Part shown: positions 1 through 4,778 of the stretch, piece by piece | Numbering within the stretch: the stretch's first letter is position 1 | How the letters are laid out: each line of letters opens with the position of its first letter | NCBI GenBank assembly: GCA_029938515.1 | Contig: JAOZUU010000058.1 | Coordinates: 1 to 10,169 of the forward strand | DNA length: 10,169 nt | Reading direction: 5' to 3' | DNA from: Desulfobacterales bacterium | GTDB taxonomy: Bacteria; Desulfobacterota; Desulfobacteria; Desulfobacterales; QNYZ01 | The notes under the pieces: generated by a model | What the model was told of the DNA's origin: nothing | Databases searched by the model: none | The model's input: the letters and a program-made list of their open reading frames with translations, nothing else | Program-made: the position numbers and the translations under genes

Positions 1-142
1 TTTTGAGGTTAACATCATAGTAATCGTTCATAATATCCAGGCCAACCACACGGCAGCCGTTTTCAAGCAGGCGGCGCGCCAGATGAAATCCGATAAACCC
101 GGCCGCTCCAGTAACCAATACATTTTTGTATTCAAATCTCAT
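1..142 (-). CDS. UDP-glucuronate 4-epimerase-like NAD-dependent epimerase (partial, N-terminus only)
   Basis: Only the first 47 codons are in the window; the gene continues past position 1. The ATG is at 142-140, preceded on the minus strand by GAGG about 7 bases upstream, which supports the start. The protein begins [18 protein letters not shown]: a first beta strand followed by TGxxGxxG, the Rossmann dinucleotide-binding loop of extended short-chain dehydrogenases. It continues with a strand ending in the acidic residue that binds NAD ribose, then NDYYDVNLK. The DN-x-NDYYD-x-LK pattern is typical of UDP-glucuronate 4-epimerases (CapI/LpsL/GAE type), which make UDP-galacturonate for capsule or LPS. 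It lies 113 bp downstream of, and in the same direction as, another sugar-nucleotide epimerase, so a surface-polysaccharide cluster is likely. The substrate is inferred from this short N-terminal signature only; other sugar-nucleotide epimerases or dehydratases remain possible. Confidence 0.85.
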   Translation of the reverse strand, partial: MRFEYKNVLVTGAAGFIGFHLARRLLENGCRVVGLDIMNDYYDVNLK

Positions 143-187
143 TTAATTGCCTCAATTAGTTTTTTCCTTGTTGTGATCATTAAGATG

Positions 188-206
188 GAATTAGAATCAT
201 TAATTC
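188..206. repeat. Small perfect inverted repeat upstream of the partial epimerase gene
   Basis: GAATTA (188-193) and TAATTC (201-206) are perfect 6-bp arms around a 7-base spacer, centred about 55 bp before the ATG at 142. The sequence around it is AT-rich. It could be a regulator site or part of a promoter for the leftward gene, but arms this short can occur by chance. Confidence 0.3.
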
Positions 207-211
207 GTTAA

Positions 212-246
212 ATCATTCCGGTATAGCCGACTTTTCCGGGGATGAT
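212..246 (-). terminator. Imperfect hairpin downstream of the complete epimerase gene
   Basis: ATCATTCCGG (212-221) pairs with CCGGGGATGAT (236-246) apart from a small bulge or mismatch, around a 14-base loop. It begins 10 bp past the epimerase stop codon at 258-256. A shorter alternative palindrome, GGGATGATCCC, overlaps the right arm. There is no clean U tract after it on the minus strand, so if it ends transcription it is a weak or factor-assisted site. It may instead simply be a stem in a polycistronic message running into the next epimerase gene. Confidence 0.25.
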
Positions 247-255
247 CCCTATTTA

Positions 256-1209
256 TCATGTCCGTTTCCTACGTTTACCATACCAATCGAATGTGGATTC
301 AAGCCCCTTGTTAAAAAAGTACTCCGGTTCAAAATCAAGATCACGCCGGGCACACCCGATATCAGCCAGAGAAGTTTGGATATCACCAGGTCTGAGCGCC
401 TCGTAATCAGGTGTCAGTTCAACATTCGAGAATTTGCGGATCAATTCCCATAATCTGTTTATCGTTATACTTTGCCCGGTGCCCACGTTGATTGCACGTC
501 CATCGGCGCTCCCTGCCACGGCGGCCAGTAAGTTTGCGGAAACCACGTCATTCACGTAAATAAAATCCCTGGATTGATCGCCATCGCCATATATGACGGG
601 TATTCTTTTCTCAACCGCCCGTTCCATGAAGATGGAAATCACACCCGAATAAGGTGAAGAGGGATCCTGCCTGGGACCGAACACATTAAAATACCTCAGG
701 CAAATCGATTCAAGACCGTACAACTCATAATACAACCGGGCATGCATTTCACCGATCAGTTTCTGGAGGGCATAAGGGCTTTTCGGCAATGGTGGAAGAT
801 CTTCACATTTGGGTTGGGCCGGATCGTCACCGTAAACGGCGCAGGAGCTGGCCAGGACGACCCGCGAAATCCCTTGCGCGCGCGCGACATCAAGAATCGT
901 TAATGTTCCCGATATATTCACCGATGCGGAGCCGGTGGGATCTTCCACTGTCTGGGGAACGGACACCACCGCAGCCTGATGAAAGATCACATCGCACCCA
1001 TCCGCCGCCCTCTCAACGGTGGCGCGATGACGGATGTCGCCCTCGATGAAATCGACTTTTGGCAGTACCTGTTCCAAGTTCGAACGATGACCGGTGGACA
1101 GGTTGTCAAGAACGGTGACGCGCGCTCCCCTTAAAAGCAGGGCACCCACCAGATGAGACCCGATAAATCCGGCACCGCCGGTGACAAGGGCTTTTTTTAT
1201 TCCCTTCAC
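256..1209 (-). CDS. NAD-dependent UDP-sugar 4-epimerase (GalE/WbpP-like)
   Basis: A complete 317-residue extended short-chain dehydrogenase, the usual length for cytoplasmic sugar-nucleotide epimerases. Visible motifs are TGGAGFIG at residues 10-17 (NAD-binding loop), LDNLSTGH at 34-41, HQAA near 77-80, SSCAVYG at 121-127 with Ser122 in the catalytic serine position, YALQK at 146-150 (the YxxxK catalytic pair Tyr146/Lys150), RYFNVFGPRQDP at 172-183 and RDFIYVND at 214-221. The NVFGPRQDP and GDGxxSRDFIYV signatures fit GalE- and WbpP-type enzymes that epimerise UDP-hexoses or UDP-N-acetylhexosamines. The exact substrate cannot be read from sequence alone. The start codon is GTG (1209-1207), chosen because AAGGAG lies 6 bases upstream. 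It is probably in one polysaccharide cluster with the partial epimerase gene downstream. The last residues (GKRRKRT) are strongly basic. Confidence 0.92.
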   Translation of the reverse strand: MKGIKKALVTGGAGFIGSHLVGALLLRGARVTVLDNLSTGHRSNLEQVLPKVDFIEGDIRHRATVERAADGCDVIFHQAAVVSVPQTVEDPTGSASVNISGTLTILDVARAQGISRVVLASSCAVYGDDPAQPKCEDLPPLPKSPYALQKLIGEMHARLYYELYGLESICLRYFNVFGPRQDPSSPYSGVISIFMERAVEKRIPVIYGDGDQSRDFIYVNDVVSANLLAAVAGSADGRAINVGTGQSITINRLWELIRKFSNVELTPDYEALRPGDIQTSLADIGCARRDLDFEPEYFFNKGLESTFDWYGKRRKRT

Positions 1210-1322
1210 TGGTTACTCCTTTATACTGGTATTCGATCCATACCTAAGGCCCCCGGAAAAGCTGGAACCCAATTGAATATTGGTGATTTGCGGGATCGCT
1301 CTTGAGCCGGCGCAGCCATAAG

Positions 1323-1338
1323 GCGAAGACCGCTTCGC
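1323..1338. repeat. Perfect short hairpin GCGAAG-ACCG-CTTCGC
   Basis: Perfect 6-bp arms enclose a 4-base loop, followed on the plus strand by a T-rich stretch (TCTGTCTTTTCT, 1339-1350). In shape it is terminator-like for rightward transcription, but no rightward gene lies before it. It may protect the MoaD-like gene from read-through, or be the core of a decayed dispersed repeat. Confidence 0.35.
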
Positions 1339-1366
1339 TCTGTCTTTTCTAATAAAATCGATCCGC

Positions 1367-1395
1367 TTGACTTTCCATCAAGGGATACGTAAATT
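1367..1395 (+). promoter_or_regulatory. Candidate sigma-70 promoter for the MoaD-like gene
   Basis: TTGACT at 1367-1372 matches the -35 consensus at five of six positions. After an ideal 17-base spacer comes TAAATT at 1390-1395, which matches TATAAT at four of six. Transcription would start near 1402, giving a leader of roughly 65 bases before the ATG at 1468. It is the only plausible rightward promoter I found ahead of this gene. It rests on pattern only. Confidence 0.35.
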
Positions 1396-1467
1396 TTATC
1401 ATATTCCTGAATCCCATCTGCATGGGAAAGGGAAAATTCGTCAACAATAGGTACATCAAGTGAGCCA

Positions 1468-1704
1468 ATGAAATCCATTTATGTCCAAATCAAATTATTC
1501 GCAACCCTGTCGAAATACATGCCGGCCGCTTCCGACCATTACCCGTTGTCCCCCGGGATGACGGCCGGCGAGCTGGCAGTTCACCTTAAGCTGCCGGCCA
1601 ATCAGGTCAAACTGATTTTCATCAATGGCCGCAAATGCCCCCCTGATACTGTTCTAAAGGAAACCGATCGTATCGGTATCTTTCCTCCGGTCGGTGGGGG
1701 TTAG
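1468..1704 (+). CDS. MoaD/ThiS-family ubiquitin-like sulfur-carrier protein
   Basis: A 78-residue protein, typical in size for beta-grasp sulfur carriers. It opens with a strand (YVQIKLFATLSKY), has the central TAGELAVHLKLP helix and the VKLIFINGRK strand-turn, and ends DRIGIFPPVGGG. The terminal glycines are the hallmark of MoaD/ThiS proteins: an E1-like enzyme adenylates the last Gly carboxylate and it is then thiocarboxylated. Family members give sulfur to molybdopterin/tungstopterin, thiamine thiazole or other products; none of those pathway genes is nearby, so the client is unknown. It ends in three glycines rather than the usual final GG. The ribosome binding site is weak (AAGTGAG three bases before the ATG). 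Because TGA at 1408-1410 is the first upstream in-frame stop and no other ATG lies between, ATG 1468 is the best start. It stands alone, convergent with pilS. Confidence 0.82.
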   Translation: MKSIYVQIKLFATLSKYMPAASDHYPLSPGMTAGELAVHLKLPANQVKLIFINGRKCPPDTVLKETDRIGIFPPVGGG

Positions 1705-1711
1705 CCACCGA
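1691..1711. terminator. Hairpin between convergent moaD-like and pilS genes
   Basis: TCGGTGG (1691-1697) and CCACCGA (1705-1711) are perfect 7-bp arms around a 7-base loop that contains the TAG stop of the MoaD-like gene (1702-1704). Only 11 bp separate this stop from the pilS stop at 1716. A symmetrical, GC-rich stem at a convergent junction suggests a shared bidirectional terminator. There is no U tract on either side, so it would be a weak intrinsic terminator at best. Confidence 0.35.
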
Positions 1712-1715
1712 GACA

Positions 1716-3014
1716 CTATCCTGGCGGTTGAACCGACTTAAGCCTGAAAGTAACCGTTGTGCCCTGCCCAGGTTTACTTTGGATATCGAGCCGACTATTG
1801 TAGCCTTCAAGCAGATTATGCACAATGGACAATCCCAAACCTGTGCCCCGAGGTTTATTTGAATAAAAGGGCAGAAATATCCGCTCCAGGTTACCCTTGT
1901 CGATTCCAATGCCGTTATCGACAATTTCCACGGTAATGTAATCGTCTTTCGGAATGGTTCGGATTATCACCCGCCCGTCTTCTCCAACCGCCTCAACTGC
2001 ATTGAGCAATAGATTCCACAATACCTGTCGAAAATGCACCGGGTCCATTTCGACCCAGAGGTCCGGCTTCAGCTCTTTGGTAATGTCCACGTCCCGATGG
2101 GCACCGTCTTTTTCCAGTAAAACCAGCGTCTCCCCAATCTCTTTCGTCAGGCTTACCGGTTGCAGTTGACCGCCGGGTGTTTTCGCGAAAAGCAGAAAAT
2201 TATTAACCAGGTTACTGAGCCGGTTGGCTTCTCGATTGACAATTTCCATCAGTTTATGCTGGTCCGGATCTACAAACGGCTCCTGTCTGAGAAGCTGGAT
2301 GGAACCGGTCATCGAGGCCAAAGGGTTCTTGATCTCGTGGGCCAGACCGGCGGCCATCTCGCCCAGAGAAGCCATTTTATCTACCCGGACGACATGGCCT
2401 CGCATGGCTTTCAGTTCCCTTTTTGCCCTTCGGGTCTGTTCAACCAGATAGTTACCAAGCAAGGAAACGGCAAGGCAGGCAACGATAACGAGAAGGGTTT
2501 TATAAGTGACATGGCTCCAGGGGTAACTGGCGGCGGAGTGAGCCCAATCCGGGATCAATGATGGAATTTTGTTGAAGAACTCCAAGCCAACGAGAATAGT
2601 ATACATAATGCCGCACAGTATCGCCATGGCCAGGCTGTTTCGGGAATTAAGCAGGATACTGGCATAAATAATGACTACCGGATACAGAAAGGAGTAAAAA
2701 CTCACAAACCCTCCGGTTAAGTAAATGAGTACCGTCACAGTAAAAATATCCAGTCCGATCTGGACATAGGCCACCCTTATCAACTTTTTAGCTTTATAAA
2801 ATGCCAGGGCATAGCCCAATGAGCATATAAAGATAAAACCGATCAGCCCGTAAAGTAATAATAGTGCGGAGGCCGGAACCAATAATTGATTTCTTGTGTG
2901 GACAAAAATGGTGAATGCCAGCAAAAGCGAAGCAAAAATCACCCGAAGCACAATCAGCAGCTTCAGTTTTTTCCTGTATCCGTCATCCAGGTCTGGCAAT
3001 ATTTCGGGACTCAC
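1716..3014 (-). CDS. pilS: PilS-like sensor histidine kinase
   Basis: A 432-residue membrane histidine kinase. The N-terminal part has about six hydrophobic segments (near residues 20-38, 46-72, 83-98, 104-122, 128-145 and 171-189), the PilS sensor layout, and little periplasmic sequence. A short linker leads to the HisKA H-box GLAHEIKNPLASM (phospho-accepting His226). The HATPase_c domain follows, with the N-box WNLLLNAVEAV (Asn334, Asn338), DNGIGI at 366-371, the F-box IFLPFYSNK and GTGLGL at 390-395. No PAS domain is evident. Known PilS phosphorylates the sigma-54 activator PilR and senses pilin in the membrane. Assignment as PilS rests on this topology and on lying 13 bp after pilC; by sequence alone it could be a related NtrB-family kinase. 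The start is GTG (3014-3012) without a clear Shine-Dalgarno, suggesting coupling to pilC translation. No pilR follows. Confidence 0.82.
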   Translation of the reverse strand: MSPEILPDLDDGYRKKLKLLIVLRVIFASLLLAFTIFVHTRNQLLVPASALLLLYGLIGFIFICSLGYALAFYKAKKLIRVAYVQIGLDIFTVTVLIYLTGGFVSFYSFLYPVVIIYASILLNSRNSLAMAILCGIMYTILVGLEFFNKIPSLIPDWAHSAASYPWSHVTYKTLLVIVACLAVSLLGNYLVEQTRRAKRELKAMRGHVVRVDKMASLGEMAAGLAHEIKNPLASMTGSIQLLRQEPFVDPDQHKLMEIVNREANRLSNLVNNFLLFAKTPGGQLQPVSLTKEIGETLVLLEKDGAHRDVDITKELKPDLWVEMDPVHFRQVLWNLLLNAVEAVGEDGRVIIRTIPKDDYITVEIVDNGIGIDKGNLERIFLPFYSNKPRGTGLGLSIVHNLLEGYNSRLDIQSKPGQGTTVTFRLKSVQPPG

Positions 3015-3027
3015 TGGGGAATTACAG

Positions 3028-4233
3028 TTAAATAAGGCTGGCCATTTTAAATATCGGCAAGTACATGGATATGACTATTCCACCAATAACAACTCCGAGA
3101 AAAACAATCATGATCGGTTCAATTAGGGTCGTCAGGCTCTCAACGGCCTGGTCTACTTCATCATCGTAAAAATCAGCTATTTTACCCAACATGGAATCCA
3201 ACGCACCGGTGGATTCACCGACGGCCGTCATTTGAGATACCATGGGTGGGAAAACGCCACTCTCCGCCATGGGATCCGCCATGGACTGCCCGGCGACAAT
3301 TGATGTGCGAATTTTATAGACAGCCTTCTCTACCTTCTTGTTTCCGGCGGTTTTGGCCACAATATCAAGACTGTCAAGAATCGACACGCCACTAGACAGC
3401 ATTGTTCCCATTGTACGGGTAAATTTGGCTATAGCCGCTTTCCGAATCAAAACACCAAAAACAGGTAACCTTAAAAGGAAGCTGTCAACCATCAGTCGTC
3501 CTTTTTCAGTACGATAAAACCAGACAAATGCAATAATAAAAAGTATAAATGCGCCGAGTAGAATAAAAAATTTTTCGCGAATCAGGTTACTCAGATTGAT
3601 GGTAATTTTAGTCGGTAAAGGCAACTCACCTCCGAGCGTCATGAACATTTCCTGAAAAGTAGGGATAACAAAAATCAAAATAATACCCAAAACCACCATC
3701 GCGATAATAAAAGTGACAGCTGGGTAGGACATGGCACCCTTAATTTTAGCCTTCAGACGATCAATCTTTTCCATATAGGATGCCAAACGCCCCATAATTG
3801 TATCGAGTATCCCGCCGGCCTCCCCTGCCGCAACCATATGCACAAACAGGTCGTTAAATTGTTTGGGGTACTTCTTAAACGATTCGGACAGGGTTGCGCC
3901 ACCTTCCACGGATTCACGGATGTCACGGGTTATTTTTTTAAATGTTTTGTTTGTCTGTTGCGCTTGCAGAATATCCAGGCACTGGATCAAAGGCAGACCG
4001 GCATCAATCATGGTGGAGAACTGGCGCGCGAAGACAATGACATCCTTCGAGCGGACTTTTGGCTGGAGAAATGCGACATTTTCGAACAAATCCTTGGGTT
4101 TTTTCTTTACCCGCTTGGGGGTAATCCGCATCCGAAGCAACCGGGATCGAACGATACTTGCATCGGTCGCTTCCATCTCCCCTTTTTGCTCTTTTCCGGT
4201 ACTGCTTTTTCCTACCCATTGATAAACGGGCAT
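3028..4233 (-). CDS. pilC: Type IV pilus inner-membrane platform protein PilC (GspF family)
   Basis: A 401-residue protein of typical PilC/GspF length. The N-terminus (MPVYQWVGKSSTGKEQKGEM) is the standard GspF/PilC opening. Two T2SF repeats follow: the first, about 65-190, with RQFSTMIDAGLPLIQCLDIL and AAGEAGGILD; the second, about 268-392, with FTRTMGTMLSSGVSILDSLD and AVGESTGALD. Hydrophobic segments lie near 171-192, 222-240 and 372-393, giving three membrane helices with large cytoplasmic domains. PilC couples the assembly and retraction ATPases (PilB, PilT) to pilin insertion at the inner membrane. The ATG start is well supported by AAAGGAGG five bases upstream (4239-4246). It is first in a leftward pair with pilS and appears to be driven by the sigma-54-type site at 4376-4392. 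A type II secretion GspF is the alternative, but the pilS neighbour favours pili. Confidence 0.93.
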   Translation of the reverse strand: MPVYQWVGKSSTGKEQKGEMEATDASIVRSRLLRMRITPKRVKKKPKDLFENVAFLQPKVRSKDVIVFARQFSTMIDAGLPLIQCLDILQAQQTNKTFKKITRDIRESVEGGATLSESFKKYPKQFNDLFVHMVAAGEAGGILDTIMGRLASYMEKIDRLKAKIKGAMSYPAVTFIIAMVVLGIILIFVIPTFQEMFMTLGGELPLPTKITINLSNLIREKFFILLGAFILFIIAFVWFYRTEKGRLMVDSFLLRLPVFGVLIRKAAIAKFTRTMGTMLSSGVSILDSLDIVAKTAGNKKVEKAVYKIRTSIVAGQSMADPMAESGVFPPMVSQMTAVGESTGALDSMLGKIADFYDDEVDQAVESLTTLIEPIMIVFLGVVIGGIVISMYLPIFKMASLI

Positions 4234-4333
4234 GAATGCCTCCTTTGGCTACCGCGTATCCGCAATTATCTTATCAACACCCATTATTATTATAGCCAAT
4301 TTAAAATAATCACCGAACCATCTCTTCGGATGA

Positions 4334-4360
4334 ATTGAATCTGTGATATCCCGATTCAAT
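4334..4360 (-). repeat. Inverted repeat in the predicted pilC leader
   Basis: ATTGAATC (4334-4341) and GATTCAAT (4353-4360) are perfect 8-bp arms around an 11-base spacer. If transcription starts near 4365, as the sigma-54-type site predicts, the repeat occupies about +6 to +32 of the pilC-pilS message. It could form a 5' stem in the mRNA or bind a protein just downstream of the start point. Confidence 0.45.
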
Positions 4361-4375
4361 CATTGCCTTGCTTTT

Positions 4376-4392
4376 TGCAAAAAACATACCAA
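4376..4392 (-). promoter_or_regulatory. Sigma-54 (RpoN) type -24/-12 promoter for pilC-pilS
   Basis: On the minus strand the sequence reads TTGGTATGTTTTTTGCA. It has the invariant GG (4390-4389), exactly ten bases, then the invariant GC (4378-4377). Against the consensus TTGGCACG-N4-TTGCA it differs at only two positions. The predicted start is near 4365, about 132 bases before the pilC ATG. Sigma-54 promoters need an enhancer-binding activator; PilR, the known partner of PilS, is of this class, so the operon encoding PilS may be under PilR-type control. The last point is inference. Confidence 0.62.
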
Positions 4393-4476
4393 ATATAACA
4401 AAGAGACTTAACCGTATTGCTTACACGCATCATATATGCCATCATTTCCAAACGATAGGTTGCCATCAAATAAAAT

Positions 4477-4502
4477 CGGTAAATGAATCAACGGTTTTAC
4501 CG
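4477..4502. promoter_or_regulatory. Dyad upstream of the sigma-54 site, possible activator site
   Basis: CGGTAAA (4477-4483) and TTTACCG (4496-4502) are perfect 7-bp arms with a 12-base spacer. The centre is about 125 bases upstream of the predicted pilC start point, inside the range usual for sigma-54 enhancer sites. The spacer and right arm also hold AATCAACGGTTTT (4486-4498), one mismatch from the IHF consensus WATCAANNNNTTR. No TGTC repeats of the Pseudomonas PilR type were seen nearby. Confidence 0.3.
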
Positions 4503-4698
4503 GATACAACCAGGTAATGTGAATGACGATTTTTGTAATTCTATTATCACCCTGCTCCAAAAAAAACGCTGAACATCAGCTCTCGGATTCTCGATGAATA
4601 TGACTCAATTCGTCAATATATCCAAATATTATATGCTCCCAGGTGCTGTCAAGCCGTCTGAAACCACTTTAATCATATAAGTTGATTTACTGCAATGC

Positions 4699-4716
4699 TT
4701 GAAAATAGATTTTCAA
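4699..4716. promoter_or_regulatory. 18-bp palindrome, candidate operator
   Basis: TTGAAAATAGATTTTCAA is two perfect 8-bp arms around a 2-base centre. The 2-base loop makes an RNA hairpin unlikely at full pairing and favours a site for a dimeric DNA-binding protein. It ends 62 bp before the ATG of the DHH-CBS-PAP gene, in the zone where its promoter should lie; the left arm itself could serve as a weak -35 (TTGAAA). Confidence 0.42.
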
Positions 4717-4778
4717 TATGTAACGATAGGTTCATGAGATCCGGATATTCAACCTAATAGACCTGACCGCCCCGATAA

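Larger units (their letters stand above)
1210..1467. other. Intergenic region with doubtful 85-codon minus-strand reading frame
   Basis: These 258 bp separate the divergent epimerase and MoaD-like genes. The minus strand carries an open frame from ATG 1478-1476 to TAA 1223-1221 (85 codons). In its favour, the TAA touches the AAGGAG of the epimerase gene, as in an operon. Against it, there is no ribosome binding site before its ATG, an in-frame stop precedes that ATG directly, its first 11 bases overlap the MoaD-like gene head to head, and I recognise no domain. Its C-terminal part (SPIFNWVPAF) resembles translations of dispersed intergenic repeats in proteobacterial genomes. I treat the region mainly as regulatory or repeat-derived DNA; see the hairpin at 1323-1338 and the promoter candidate at 1367-1395. 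Confidence 0.4.
4234..4778. other. 545-bp divergent regulatory region
   Basis: An AT-rich stretch between the divergent pilC and DHH-CBS-PAP genes with no convincing gene. Leftward signals are a sigma-54-type promoter (4376-4392), a leader inverted repeat (4334-4360) and a possible upstream activator dyad (4477-4502). Rightward, an 18-bp palindrome (4699-4716) lies 62 bp before the ATG. I found no strong sigma-70 pair for the rightward gene; TATTAT at 4627-4632 has a poor -35 partner. The region's length suggests control of both genes from here. No pilin gene is present: I saw no prepilin leader on either strand. Confidence 0.6.

Noticed and set aside
2160..2561. 133-codon plus-strand open frame
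   Set aside because: Antisense to the HisKA region and adjoining membrane part of pilS; no protein family features.
3838..4338. 166-codon plus-strand open frame
   Set aside because: It is mostly antisense to the N-terminal half of pilC, a well-supported gene; composition looks like a mirror of coding sequence.
4523..4597. 24-codon frame MTIFVILLSPCSKKNAEHQL... resembling a tiny lipoprotein signal
   Set aside because: It is too short to be convincing, lies in an AT-rich regulatory region where a hydrophobic run can occur by chance, and has only a poor ribosome site.
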